A stretch of DNA of 64,000 bases from Prinia subflava (lineage: Eukaryota > Chordata > Aves > Passeriformes > Cisticolidae), in assembly GCF_021018805.1 (NCBI RefSeq), contig NC_086247.1:91930140-91994139 (forward strand). Direction: 5' to 3'. Each line of letters starts with the position of its first letter. Positions within the stretch are counted from its first letter, which is position 1. Position numbers and translations under genes: made by a program. The notes under the pieces are model-generated. The model was given only the letters and a program-made list of their open reading frames with translations, was not told the origin of the DNA and searched no databases. Positions 35,499-49,600 of this stretch are shown here, piece after piece.

Positions 35499-35546
35499 CT
35501 TTACTATTATCTAAGCAGCAACTTTACTATTATCTAACCAGCAGCA
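35499..35546. repeat. 23-bp imperfect tandem duplication next to CR1
   Basis: CTTTACTATTATCTAA followed by G/C-CAGCA occurs at 35499 and again at 35522, immediately after the CR1 3' end. It is probably a small local duplication. CR1 does not normally make target-site duplications of this kind. Confidence 0.75.
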
Positions 35547-38500
35547 ATACTATCTTAGGTAGCCAAGCAAATCCCAGGAAAAGAGAGAATAAATGTGGGG
35601 GAAAGTGCCCCTTGCCCAGCACCACAGGGAAGCAGCAAGAGCCACAGCCTCCACCTCACAGAGATGTGTTTCTGCACACACCTGTATTTTTCTCACATGC
35701 AGTCCACAAGAAGCTGATAAGACTGTGTGCAAAGAGCTGAAGTGTCAGTCTCTGCTGGTTCAGGACCCATGTGATTGAGGCCCCAATTACAGTAAGCTCT
35801 CAAATTTTAAATCCTGTATTCACCTCAGTGTGGGCTTACATCAGGTGCTAAACCAGGAACAAATGCTCAAACTATATTCACTGCAGCAGGATATAAGGAA
35901 GAGCTTCAAGTCAAGGGTGGGTGTGCATCGTAACTTAAACAGTGATGCTTTCCTGAAGCAGGATATAAACACTGACTCACATAAACAGTATTAAACATTT
36001 AATCATCAAAAATCCTTCTTGGTGGTGCCGTGTGATTGCAAGCAGTTTTTCTCTGCTTGAAGTCTTTGTCTGTAATCTACATGTCCAGTAGAAACAAAGC
36101 TAAGCTGACTTTAGAAAATGTTCAAGACACTGGAAGAGGTTAACTGATGCTTTTGTTTTTCTCCAAACCAGAATGCTTTCTTTTTCAAAAAACCAAATTT
36201 ATACTTTTCCCATTATACTCTCTTTCCCCTCCTCTTTTTTCTCTTATTAATAAGGTCTGGCCCTCTTTAACTTGCAACAAGAGCCTAATGAGCCATGCAG
36301 CCTTCTGTAATTTCTTCACTGTTGAAAATGCCTGACACTAATCTATGCCATTTATACTAATAAGAGGTGCATCAGCTGATCTTTGGTGCAATGGAAACAT
36401 TTTAAATATACTTTATTGAATTGCAGGTAGCAGTTTCTCACAAAGTTTATGCTGCTGTTGAAATTGGTGCTCTGTGAGTACTGCAGAGCTGTGTGTGCTG
36501 CACAGAGTGCACAGTACTGCACAGTACAGACAGTGGAAAAAAATCTGATGTCCAGTAATATATTAGCTTTATATTTCACATAAACTTGTGAAGAGATACT
36601 GCAGGAAAATCATATCCTCCAGGTTTTTTCTTCACTCTATGTTTGTGGTTTACAATAACCACAAGAAGAGATGACCTATGATGTTACATTTTATACTAAG
36701 TGGCCATTAATTAATGCTAAATTACAGGAGAACTCATCAGGACTTTATGCTTTACATATGTAGGCATAACACAACAATTCAGCATGATTTATGACGTTCC
36801 AGTGAATAACCAGGATTTACATGTGGAAAAAATGGGGGGAAGGGGAGATGCATTCCTTAGAATTGGTTTTCCCCCTGTTCTTAATTGTGAGCTTTGCATG
36901 TTCATTTCTCCACTGTCTCATCAATAGCACTGAACTCTGACAGAGCTCCACTAATTCCAGCTGCAGAAGTGCTGGTGTAGCTACAACAGACGAGGAGTGT
37001 AAGTGTGGCAAGGATCTTTGGGAGGGGCAGTGTCTCTTATTAGAGAAGCAGATGCAGCTGGAAAAAGTGGACAAGATTTGGGCACACAATCTTGCTCTCA
37101 GTTTTGAATAAAAGGCTGCAAATGACTTTCCATGTCACGCCTGAAGAAAGGCTCTGTGCCTGAAACCTTTTCCAGTTAAATTGATCATTCTAATAAAACA
37201 CAGTCTCTTTTCTTTCAAATCTCTCTTTATACATGTACTTTAGAAGGGTGGAAAGCATTATCATCTCTGCTTCAAAGATGCTGAAACAGAGAAGCTGGGA
37301 TGGACTGGACTGAAATCTGGATGTGGTGGTTACCCAGGTGAGAGAAGTCCAGGTTCCTCCCTCTGCCTGCTCAGCTTCCTGCTATGCGAGGACAAAAAAA
37401 TCCAGGAAAGAGGACTGCAATGACTCACATTTCTGAAGATGTGCCCCAACCACATAGTTACCCTGTGATTTTGGAAATATAAATTCATACCTCCAACTTA
37501 ATAGGAAATACAAGCATGCACTGTGGTATTCTATTTAAGTGTCCCTCTACCTGCCAAGCAGTGGAAGTAGAGCTGATGACTTCCCAGAGGCTGCACACTC
37601 ACTCTTTTTGAGAAAGCAGGAATAAAGGAAGGGAATAACAGGCCTGAGAGAATGGACAGGGCATAAAGATCCCAGCCCCAGCAGCACATGGATCAGGTGG
37701 TCTAGCTGTGAGGGATACCCTAAGGTGGTCCTCAGCTAGATTTAGAAACTAGGAGGGAGATATTTTTTAACTGAGCAGGATGTGACCTGTGACTGATAGT
37801 GGTATCAAGATGTCCCTCCTATTTTAGCAAGCCTTGTCTGGAGGTCACCTCTCCCAGGCACACTACTGTCCTCCAAGTTCATTTGTCTATCTCTGTCAAG
37901 AGAGGTGTGAAGGGGCATCCCAACACCCATGTCAAGGACATGTCACAAGGCACATCCCCTGAACTGAGTGGCAAAGGAGGGCTTTGAAGTTTATTGACTG
38001 GGAGGTTCGGAGGCTTGGTGTTGTCCCTCATAACTGTGACAAATGCAAAAAAACCCCTATTTTTTTTCTAAATAAGGCTTCTGGCATCTCCAGGCCATGT
38101 TTCCCTTCTAACAGCACCTGCAGTTTTAGTGGAACCTTTGTGAAGCTGTGTAGTGGCTGGCTGCAGGGTCTCCTGCTTAAATGTCTTTCTGATGAAGTAG
38201 TGCCACTTGAAACACAAGTGTAGGTGTCCTTCCACCTCAGACAGAAGCTCTGTGGATGTTCTCAAGTTCTACTTAAGAGACAAGTCAGGTCTTAGACATA
38301 CTTCCTTTGAAGTGGTCCTGGGGAAGGGAATTTGGAGAACCTGTGATGCAGTAGGGAATAAAAGGCCTGTCTTTATCGCTGGTTGTCATAGGGTGTGTTT
38401 ACAAAACTATACATACTCATGCTTGTCATTTATGGAAAAGTGTTAATAATAGCTTTTTCTGCTTCTTTGTTGTCCTGTCTCTCTGATCTCTTGTGCCCAT

Positions 38501-41500
38501 TTTCTCTCTAAGGTAACCATCATAACCATGGCAATCATCTTCCTCTGGAAAACTCTAGGTGCGCTTTTTAATTTATAATCAAACATGTGAACTAATTATT
38601 TTAATTGTATATTTTTGCCCTTCTCCCAGTCCGGAGGAAGGGTGGCAGTGTTTGGGGGAATCCAAAATTACGGTTATATTGTAAGGCCTGCAATATTGCT
38701 TCTGTTCACACCTCATGCTTTACACCTCAGGCACAGATTTTCCAGGAAATCCCCTGCCTTGCATACTTTTAGTCCTGTGCCATATCTATGTGACAGGTCC
38801 CCCAGTGCCCAGGCCCCCAGTGAGGCAGCAGCCACAGCAGAGCATGGGCACCCCTGTGCAGCAGCACTGGCTGGCGTGGCCAGCTCAGAGCAGGTGACCC
38901 ACGGGTCGCTCCCATCAGACAAAAGGATAACAGCACGTGCAGGAGAGCAGCCTGGCTGGCAGGGAACTCAGCTCCTCACTTGCCACAGTGCTCCAAGCTG
39001 CTGATGTTTTCCACTCAGTGCATTCCCTTAAATATTCAGGGTGGTCATAGCAATCTGTGTTGTAATGACCCCTCTCCTATCGCTAGGCTTTTCTGACATT
39101 CTGGTAGCAATTCTGCTATTTTGCTGGCGCTGAGTAAATGGTTACTCAGCCCCTCTTTCCTTCCCCAGACACAGAGAAATGCTCTTTGATTTATCCTCTC
39201 AGCGTTTGCAGCACTGGGTGCAGATTGAATTGTGGGCTGTCTGGATCTGTAACTCATCCCCTGGACAATTACTGGACATACACATCCCAGCACCTCTCTC
39301 CTCTTAACCTTCACCAGCCTAAGTGTGTTAATTCCCCAAAGATTATCAGCCTGTCTGAAGTTGTGATTGAAATGAGCTCCGCTCCTCTCAAGAAGGCAGT
39401 GCCCTAGCCTGCTAAATCACCAGCTCTAATCTTGAGCATTTAAGCAAAAACAAACAAAACAATCTTCTAGGAAACACTAACAGCGCAATGTCAATACTCA
39501 CATCATGTGTGTCAACTGCCCTATTAATTATTATCATTACCTGCCTTCATAAATTGAATGCAACTGCAGTTCTATCACTGTGGGAAACCAGCATTAATTG
39601 GGAAAAGGTCTACAGAAGCATCCCTCTGTATTTGCATGTTTTCCCTCTCTCCCTGAATGCTCCTACAAAACAAAATGTACCTGCTAACCTACTCTACCTT
39701 GCATGCATGTGTGTAGACACATGTATATTTTGTGGGCACATGTATAGGCTCTTTGCATGTATAGGCTCTAATGCAGTTGAGTACAGCATCATCTTTCTAA
39801 GCATCTGTTTTTGCAAATGTTGCAACAAATTCTTAGCCTGGTGTTTAAATAAGTGCAGCCATACACTCCATGAGGATATGTCTCATGCCCTGTGTCTTGA
39901 CACTTTCCAACAGATGTTGGCTAATGCAGTTGTAGAAGGTTCACCATGGATGCAGTGAGCCCAATAAATCTTCCTCTTAAATGCAGGCACTCCACCATCC
40001 CAGCATCATATACCTATAATACATTTTAATTACTTGGCTATTCAAATTATACTAAATTAGATCTGCATGGAGCTGCATCACGGATTTCTCAATTTACATT
40101 TAATCCATGGCAAACAAAATAAAAAAAAAAGATAATTGCAAGCACACTTTTCATTGGAACTTGCAGGAACTACTGAAGTCTGATACCTTTAAAATTATTA
40201 AGTGACAAAGATTACTAGCACTAAGGTTATACTTTGCTTCCCCATTAGCCATTTAGGTGACAGCTGCTGTATTACACATAAAGATGAACCATTCCTTGAG
40301 GGATGATAGTGGTTCCGCTGTGACACTACTGGCATAAAGCATTATCAGACCATAGCTGTGCTTAGAGCCATCACAGTCTCCTAGGCACCTATCAGTACCC
40401 TCATTATCTGCATCACAGAGTGTCTAGAAAGAACACTGCCAGGCTTCACAGCTTTGCAGCTCATTTGAGAAGCGGAAATTAAACATCCCAGGAGAAAAAA
40501 CAGGCACATTGTAACAGCACCAGTGCTGTACACACATAACATGTTGACTGCTGTTGCACTGACTTCTGTCTCATTAATTTAATAGGCTCCTGGACTGGGG
40601 ATGGGGAGGTGGAGAGGCAGCCTTTACAAGCAGATTACTGAGCAGGGCTCTCTGCACTGATTGCGAATCAAGATCGGAGAACTTACACTGAGCACCGCCA
40701 CACTTCAGATGTCTGTCCCCACTTGTGCAGCTGCCATGTGGTGAAATAAACCAGCCAGAGGCAGAAAAATGAGTGCAACATATATGTTATCCATGCTTAG
40801 ATTATCCTGAACCCTTGCATGAAGTAAAGCAGCACAGGTGCCTTTTCAGCAGTGGCTGTAGCTGTGTGCCTGTGTGAGGGGTAATATGAGTGTGTTAAAA
40901 GGGAAGTGCTGCATTCAGACAGGGTTGTTATAGCAGGAGCAATCCTGCAGCAGCTCAGTGCGGCTCTGCTCTTCAAAAGGAGCTGGTTTGCTTCCTTTGT
41001 CTGGAAAAGTAATATTCACTCAGGTGGTGATGTCCAGTAAAAAGCACAGCACACACTGAGCCTTCCGTAGGATCTGAGCAGAGCATACATCTTCTGATGG
41101 CCAAGGGGTGACTTGCCCCCTGAATCAATAATTTAAGCAGCTCTCACTTAACCTAAGGCCGCTGAGTGCATGTCAGGGAAGAAAAATGGACATGGGCTTC
41201 CATTCGATTTCCTTGCCAAATTTTACATCCAATAACACCTGGAGGAATTTGGAGATGTAAACATTTTCTGTTTCTAATTCTAATTCTAATGAGTTACGGT
41301 GGGTGATCTCGTGTGCATCTGTACATTTAAATTGATAAGAACACTATAGGAGATATTAGTAGAAGCAGAGCTTCTCTGCAAGCATATACATTGTGAGAGA
41401 TGTTTATCAAAGTGATCTCACTGTCAACAGAGTGGTTGGGTATGTGTGTCTATCTCTGCCCTCCCTTCATTTGTATGAATGGGTGACAAAAGAGAAGATA

Positions 41501-41672
41501 AAAAGAAGGTGAACTGATTTTTACAGTCTCTGCAAAGGAACTTCACCCATCATCCAGGAGCTGAATTCTTCCAACCCCATTGTTCTCTTCCCTTAGGTTT
41601 TTTCGGGGTTGCTCAAATGCTTCAGGGGTCATGCTCAGATATGGGACAGGGAAAGGGACCTACAGTATGTAT
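35547..41672. other. Non-coding segment, gene desert
   Basis: About 6 kb of AT-rich DNA. The longest frame is 156 codons at 39488-39958 plus, hydrophobic at its start and cysteine-rich, with no recognisable family. Its length is within chance expectation for this amount of DNA. No transposon or RNA gene recognised. Confidence 0.5.
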
Positions 41673-41673
41673 A

Positions 41674-41722
41674 CATAGAATCATAGAATCATTAAAGTTG
41701 TGAAAGACCTTTAAGATCATGC
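41674..41722 (-). mobile_element. CR1 LINE terminal stub
   Basis: About 49 bp matching the reverse complement of the CR1 3' terminus: two ATAGAATC octamers and a degenerate 'gaaagacctttaagatcat' segment. It is extremely 5'-truncated and could be the edge of an older copy. Confidence 0.8.
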
Positions 41723-44700
41723 TGATTTTTTTTCTGGATCATATAACAAAAAATGCAGATGCTGCATTACCTAAAAGCACATACAAACAAGTGACAGTAC
41801 AAAGAGCAGGTGGGAACCTTGTTTAGAGGGCCCTGTAGATTATACTGTCAAAGGAATTGTATTGATGGATCTGTTAAAAGAGACACATGCACATAGATGA
41901 CATCATAAACACATCCCCACCACTTGGAAATGTTTTAGGTCCTTGTATCCGTTTATCTTTTTGGGAATTGGGCAGCCCATAAAAAGGGAACCTTCCTTAA
42001 GTGTCGCACCTAACATCCAAACAGGTATGTTAAGATTTTTGAAACTGTGGAAATGAACAGGAATAAGTATCCCAGGAAAAAAATCAAGATTTTCCCTCAA
42101 CAACTGATTCCTAAGAAAATTTCTCCGAAGTTGATGGCAATTACTGACACATGCTTACTTGATATTTGATCTGGCTTAAAGAAGCAAACACACATTGTGG
42201 TTTTCCTCACAGGTTCTTGTACATGCACTTATTATTATAACCAATGTACTTTCACCTGCTTCTAGATAGCTCCTGTATTCAGCTTTTGGGCTGATATTCC
42301 CCAGGTATCCCTGGACAAGGATCTTGAGTGTTTGGGGCTGGGGTGAGGGCTGGACCAGTGGTTGAAAACATTTCCATTATCTAACCATTAAAACAAACTT
42401 GCGGATGCTCATCATGTTTAAACATCTAAACTCAATGTTTGCAGTCTCATTTGTGACCATGACCTGATTCCTGCTGGTGATGCCCGATGCAGGGGGAACA
42501 GAAACCTTGGGGCAGCAGCACTAGAGGTTCCCCACCCCTGCTGGCAGCCCCCCAGCCTGGCCTGCAGCCCTGGCACCAGCTGCCCCTCCAGCACAGACCA
42601 CCTGCATGCCAAGGGAGCACAAGTCACATCACTCAGGTACCAAACTGTGGTGCTTCTAAGGGTTCCAGCAGCTTTACCCTGCTGAAGTCTTTAACTCCCA
42701 AACATCAGGGTTAGCCTGAAGCCTTCCATCTTCACAGATAATATCTCCATGTCCAGAATACACCCTACTTCATTGCCTTTTTAATGGAAAATGAAGAGCA
42801 GAAAAATCCTCTTATTCACATGTGGAATCTGGAAAAGCTTGTAAGTCCAGTAATCAATGTTGCACCTTTGTGTTTTAGAGTTTAGCAAAGAAATGTGAGC
42901 TGGGGAAAGGTACAGGTTTGTGAAATAATACTCCTTTTCCAGACAAAAGGAAACAAATTGTTCTATACTCATAAGCATAGATGTTGGAATTATGATGTGA
43001 AATAGGTGGTCCTCTTCCAATCCCAAATATGACAAGAAGCATTTGTTTCAGCACACACAGTGTTACCTTACATTCCTATCTTGTTTTAGTCTGCTGTGTC
43101 TCTCCCCCCATGAGATGATTTTGGACAATGCACACCAAGGCTACCCTGTGTGTAATACTGTCTAGGAATCTGTGTCCCCATGGTGGACAGAGGTTTCTGG
43201 GGCAAGTCCACAGCTGAAGGCCTCATTGCACATATCTCTGCAGCTTCAGACCACATCTCTGCTTAGACTCACAAGTCCCCTAGCCATTTGGTGGGACTGG
43301 GATGCAACATATTGAGAATCACCAATTCATGCCTTGAGCTTTTTCATAGCTTTTCCTTGGAAGAACCAATGCATTTCAGGCAGGGGCAGAGACACTTGTT
43401 TTCTCTGAAGGCATTTCAAACTCCAGAGAAGTCAGAAGGCTTAAGAATTTTGGGAAGAGGGGATAAAGGTTTACATAAGTCAGACATATTCCTATGTGCC
43501 TTTAAGGTATTCAGAGTGTCTGGCATCTGATTTGAGATGCACAAGCAAGATCAGTACAGACCAATCCCCACTGATTTAAGGTGTGATACAGAACATTTAC
43601 ACAAATGTAACTTTCTTTTCTTTTGAAACTGTTCAGAGTTAAACCCTGGTAGAAACCAAATAAGGATTAATATGAATTTACTGCCCCTCCGTTAATTTCC
43701 AGTGACAGACCCATTCCTTTCCATTCCAGCTTGGTTTTGCTCCCAAGGTACTAAGTTTAAAAAGCCCATCTCAGCGGTAACCAAAGTCATATCTTCTTCA
43801 CTCTTGGTGCTTTAGACCCCCAAGGAAATGGACTGTTCTTTTGTCCACATTATCCAAAAAAAACTGATAGCAGTTCTGATAGAAATTAAAATTGAAAATA
43901 ATTTAGGCAATCTGTTTATATGGGCTGCACTTTGCTGGCCTGACTAACTAGAATATGACCTATCTAACCAGCTTATTCAGAATACAATCTCCACTGTACA
44001 TCACTTTCACTAAAAGCAGAAAATTTACTTTTCCTATTTTTGCTTTTGTCACCTGGAGCCCCAGATATTGTTTTTCTTTTTTTTTCTCCCCTGGATTGAC
44101 GAAATGGTTCTCTCTCTGAAAAAATTTATGCTGTATGAATGATAATATCTGGTGGCAGAATTAATGGGTTTTTTCTGTTTGTAGTGAGTATTTTTATTAA
44201 TGCTGTGTAATTAATTTATTTTGAAAGCACTTATCAAATATATGCTTTTAAAAATCACAAAACTAAATACACACACACAAAAAAGCCAGACTATATACAA
44301 ATCCTCCAGGAATGGGAAGAAAATACAAAAGAAAAAACCAACAAACTTTACAGTCATCTCTTGTATGCTGGATTCTTCCAGACTCACAGCTGCTAGAATG
44401 CCTTCTGCCAGCTGAGCGAAGAATTTGATGTGATAACAAAGGAGCTTCCTTGAAAAAGCCAAAAATACGTCTGTAGCACAGCAGCTGACCAGCTCAGCAG
44501 CACGGGTCACTGCAAGCACAAACTGCCTGCTTCTCTATTCATTCCTCCAGCTCCTGACTAAATGCTGAGTCAAGTTTAAGGGCACAGACCATATTCAGAC
44601 CATTCATCACCATTGCCACAACCATTTCTGGCCCTTGGTTTTGCAGGAAACTCCAGGCAGCAGATTCTCTGGGTCACACATAGTTCTCCTGAAATTAAAC

Positions 44701-46579
44701 ACCAGAATCTGAATGCCTGGGAGCCACTGCAGAGGATTCCTGGATGTGCTCCTGAGTCCTGTGAGGGGTCTTGGGTGACTAGGGGCTCAGGGACCTCTCT
44801 GTTTGCAGGGATGCCCTTGCTGGCTGCATTCTGACAAGTCACAGCCACCAAGAGCTGTTTTGTTGAGGTCCAAGATTTAAACACACACTCTCAGCCCCAC
44901 TTTCCCAACTGTGTCAGCCAGCATTTATGAGAGACAGTGGGAAAAGCCTCTTGATTGACATCCCCCTCAGGGAAGGAGAGGAGAGCTGTACTGTACCAGT
45001 AGTGAGTAATCCTGTTCATATTATTTTCCCTTCCTAAAAGGCCAAAGATATTTCAGTGATGTAAACTCAGACTGAAAAAAAAATTTAGGCTGATGATGAG
45101 GATGGTTTTAAGCCCTCAACACTGGCCAAATACATTAATTTTTTGAGCAGTCGAGAGAAGTAATAGGAAGGGTGGTCCCCCAGGTGACTGTCCCTACTCT
45201 GGATCCCCTGTCTCCCCATCACAGCCCCATGCCAGGGAGCAAAACATGCAGAGTCAGTGCAGGGCACACAAAGGAGAGCCACATGGAGGCTAAGAGAGAT
45301 GCAGTGTGGATTGTAAAAAAAAATTATGCCCCAATAATAGAGAAACACACAGACCCTTGGTTCGGTTCACAGGCTGCAGTGCTCTAATATAATTATCCTG
45401 ATTTATTTCAAGGAAAGGGTCACTTTATGAAGCAACTGTGTCTAAACTTTGTTCAGATAAAAGGCCTTTAACAAAAGGCAGGCTTTGGGAAAACAAGCAA
45501 AACTCAGGCTGTGCACTCAGTAAGCACATTTTCTAGTTTTCAGTCAAGAAGTCATTGGCAGTGTCAGTGCTTGAAAACTGCATGGCTCAGACATTTCTAA
45601 ACCCTTTTAATCCATCACAAAGGGCTCCCTTGATTGTTGCTTTGTTTTTCTGCTGCTGCCCTACAGTATGGCTGCCAGTGTATATTCCTGATAAACAGTG
45701 AGCTATGCAGATGCTGCTACGTTTCCCTGCTTTCTGTACCACTCAACCTGCCAATGCTTGTGTGAGGGACACAATCATGTGTCACAAACAACCAGGAGTG
45801 GTGACACTCCATCCTCCTCTTGTAGTCCAGGAAACTTAAAAGAAAACAAGATTAATTTCCATGGGCTGCGTGGTGCCACCCATAAAAAGTCCCTATTGCC
45901 ATGAATGGGAAGTGCTGCTTAAAACCCAAGGACAATGAATCCCCCACAGTATTAATGCCATTTTAATCCCCCCGGATTGGAAGTTTGGCATTACTAATGC
46001 AATTAATTCTGATAAAAAGAGAGAGAGCACCAGCTCCATGCATCTGAATATATACTTCAACACACAATCCACCCTGAGACGTATGGGGAAGCTCAGTCTC
46101 TTTCCCAATGTGACTGAAACCTCAGCACAGCCTGTCCTACTCCAAAAAAGCACCACAAAAGTTCAAGGGACGTATTCAAAACCATCACGAGGGAAAAGAA
46201 ATGGAGCAGGTAGTAGGGAGGGTCTCAGCACAGCAGCAAAGAGACCACCCAAGTGAACAGGGTGTGGATCCCCTGGCAGGGCTGGGGCCATGCACGCACA
46301 TACAGGCACCTCCTGGAACAACGGGGGGAGCTAAGGGGACACTGCAGTTTCCAGCACACAGATTCGTATTCACAGCTCTGCTTCACCTCTGCAACCTCTT
46401 TTAAATGCAGTGCATTAGGCAGCAGCCCCACGGGGGATTGGAAGACTCTGGGGCCCTGGGGTTGTCTGAACTCAGTGCAGTGCCAGGACAATATTAGCAG
46501 AGAAAACATCTGAAAAGAGACCAGTGTGACAGGCACTCCACCAGCAATTCTGTGCACTTATCCCAAATAGGGGCATGGA
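41723..46579. other. Non-coding segment
   Basis: No supported gene. It consists of mixed AT-rich sequence with short CA runs near 44268. Frames up to about 110 codons have no recognisable domains. Confidence 0.55.
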
Positions 46580-46582
46580 TAA

Positions 46583-46608
46583 GGGGGTGGGGGTGGGGGG
46601 TGGGGGGG
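46583..46608 (+). other. Strong G-quadruplex motif with single-T loops
   Basis: Guanine tracts of 5, 5, 6 and 7 bases are separated by single T residues. Single-nucleotide loops give the most stable parallel quadruplexes known in vitro. It stands alone in ordinary non-coding DNA, not in a CpG island or next to a known promoter. Confidence 0.85.
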
Positions 46609-49600
46609 CTACTGCTGCACCCCAGGTGCAGATTTTGAGCCAGAGTCTGGGAAACTGAGCTGTTTAACTCCAAGCACCCCCTTTGCTTGCTGCACCCTGA
46701 CAGTGAGCAGGTACATAGGCTCAGGATGCTCAGGTTGTCCTTTATGGCTGGCTGGAAAATGTGGTGGTTTTATCTGTAGGGCAAGAGAACCTGCTGAGAT
46801 TGGCCATGAATCAGTTGTTTCTTCCCCTTTCTCTTCTTTCCTCTTCCTTGGAGGAAAGAGATTACCTTTTCACCCACAATTTTCCCCCAAACAGTGGCTA
46901 CACAAAGAGAGGAAAAGCAGAAAGATGCTCCATAAGGTCCTTGCAAATGTTCCCTTTGACCTAGGGACAGGGCACAGGCAACTGTACTTTTGTGTCTGAG
47001 CAGCAGGACGGAGGACCAAGGATCAAGGAGTAATGCAGGAAAGCAATCAGGGACACACAGAATCAGGAGGAAGAGCAGAAGATGAGGATAGGGGGAGAGA
47101 AATGAGAAAATGAATACAATCTGCTGATCTCTGAAAATCCCAGTGAAACATGAATGGGCCCTGGGTTAAGGAACATCTGTGCATAGTGAGGGCTAGATGA
47201 TACTGGGAATAAACAAAGCAAAGGAGATGAAAGTGAACACATGCCTTATGTTCGAAATCCAAATGGAAAGACATTTACACATCACTATTTTAATTGTAGA
47301 TATTAAACGTCCAACATTAACAACAAGAAATAGACAGCCTATCAATTTTTAATAAATACTAATGACCTCTTAAATTAAATTTCTAAGCTGAAAAATATCA
47401 TCCAAATCAAACACTTTTGAGGCACACAAAATCCTTACCAATCTGTATTAATGCCACTCATTGCAATACCTGCAATATGAACTTCCACAGACGTTGCTTG
47501 TTCATTTGATCCCCCCCTGGCATTTTCACCTGCCTCTCCCCTGCAGCTGCTCCTTCTGCAGCACCGTCATTCCTAACCAGCCTAAAGCACCTAACAACAA
47601 ACACCACAAAGGTGCTCAGGTCTACACAGCTCTTCCCTGCATGACACCTTCCCAGCAATGGGGAATAGGAGGGTTAAAACCCTGATGTGTTTTTTAACAA
47701 TCCCTCTGAATGACTGCAGAGCAAAACATCATATTTAGCACGGACAGCTGGTCTTTACCTTTTCATTACTAACCAGCAGCCTCAGCCTTTAGTCTGTCTT
47801 TTGTTTTGAAGCAAGAGGATATATTAGAGAGCATATGAAATGTACCAGAATCACTACAAGCAGCACACAGAGAAGCTCAAGTGTGTCACCCCAAATCTTT
47901 ATCTTCTCTCTCCTTTGAATGCTCCTATCTTATTTTTCAGTCTGTCTGCTAAATGCATTTACCCCATTACAGCAGCAGGCTCTTTCAGACAGGGGCTGCA
48001 TCTTCTTCTATTGTACTTCTCTTTCAGACACCCAAGGTGAGGTGAGTGCTTAATTAATACGAAGTCACAATTATATGAAACAGCACATGAAAAATATTTC
48101 TCCAAAGAATAGAAGACTTGGCAGAGTAAATCCACTAAAAACATAAGATTTTTAGCAGGGTGGGGTTTTTTTTCTGGTTTTGGAGGAATATTCTGTACCA
48201 CGGTGCATTCCCTGGCCTGACCAGTTAGTATTAGCTGGAATAAAATGGCATATTAATTTCCCTTGACAATAATTGGAGCAGCCTATGATCTCAGCAACCC
48301 TCTGGGTATATTCCTAAGGTCAGAACAAGAGTGTCACAGCCGTGCTGCTCTTTTATGCCACTCCCTACACATCTTCAGGGAAAGCTACTAATCCACTTAA
48401 ACAATTACCTTTCAGAGGAAGAGGCAGAGGACTTTGTATGAGGATACCTAATAAACGACTCAGCCTGTGAAATATTTGAAAAGCTCACAGAGCAAAGAAG
48501 TGGAATACAGCTATTATCTGACATGTAGCACCAATGAATAAAATCGTCACCAGACTGAAACCGCTCGGTATTTTTATTCATGTCTGCACCACAAAGTGGT
48601 TGAAGCCTAAAACTAATGAAGGAAATAATATGCAATTCATCATGGTGTAGAGAAAGAAAGGCAGCCAAACATAACTCTTGACTCCTGTCACATCAGTGCC
48701 TTTCAAACTTCTCTTTGTGGCAGCTTTTGGGAAAGGACCATATTCTCCGTGCCACATGCCAGCTCTCTTTCATCCTGTGAAAGAGCCACGTCCCCAAACC
48801 CTGCTCAGGCTGTGAACAGGGAATCCTCTCAGCTTCTTACTGCTCGCCTGGCACATGCATACAAAATAAGGAAAGATAATCAGTAATCATGCCTAACTTT
48901 GAGTTAATGGGGCATAACACTGGAGGCGGATCACTAAGTAGCTGTTCCACGTACTGGAGCTGGGAGTCAGATGCAGAGTGCTGCTGTGCCTGGGAAGGGA
49001 TGATGGGATGCAGGCACAGTGCCTGCCTGTGCTGGGACCACATTGCCTCAGCCCAGCTTGCCTGGCTCTCCCAGAGAAAAGCTTGACTCTGGGAAAAAAA
49101 CTTCACTCTTTGTTGGCCACTATAGACTTCGCATTTCTGCTAGGGGGTGAAAGCTCCTTCTCCTGTCTTCCTGCCCTCTGCACAGGAAAGTACTGGAGGC
49201 AGGAGGGGCTGTTTAGGCATCTTGGGCTCAGATGGACAGGGCCCTGCAGAGGGCAGCTTATAAGAGCCCTGTTTCAAGAGCTGTCTACCTGCTGCCAACA
49301 CACAGTGCTTGCAATCAGCTGAGCAGGGGACACTGCCCACCTCCAGGGGAAGGATCCCACCTGGGGACAGCAGTGACCTGGATCATTGGGTTTGCCACTG
49401 GTGGCAACATCACAGCACACACTCACACTTATCTTTAGCTTTTTCTGTCTTAAATAGCTGCACTTATTGCTTTGCCTGGGTATGTGGGCACTGTCAGTAC
49501 ACTTGCAGCTGCAGATTGGCACCTCTAAAATTTTAGTCATGATTTCAGTCAATTTTCACATTTCCAAAATGGAGCAATACCTCACAAAGCACAGATCTAA

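Noticed and set aside
39488..39958. 156-codon plus-strand frame with a hydrophobic start and many cysteines
   Set aside because: The length is within chance expectation and AT-rich DNA favours hydrophobic codons. The cysteines do not form a known pattern.
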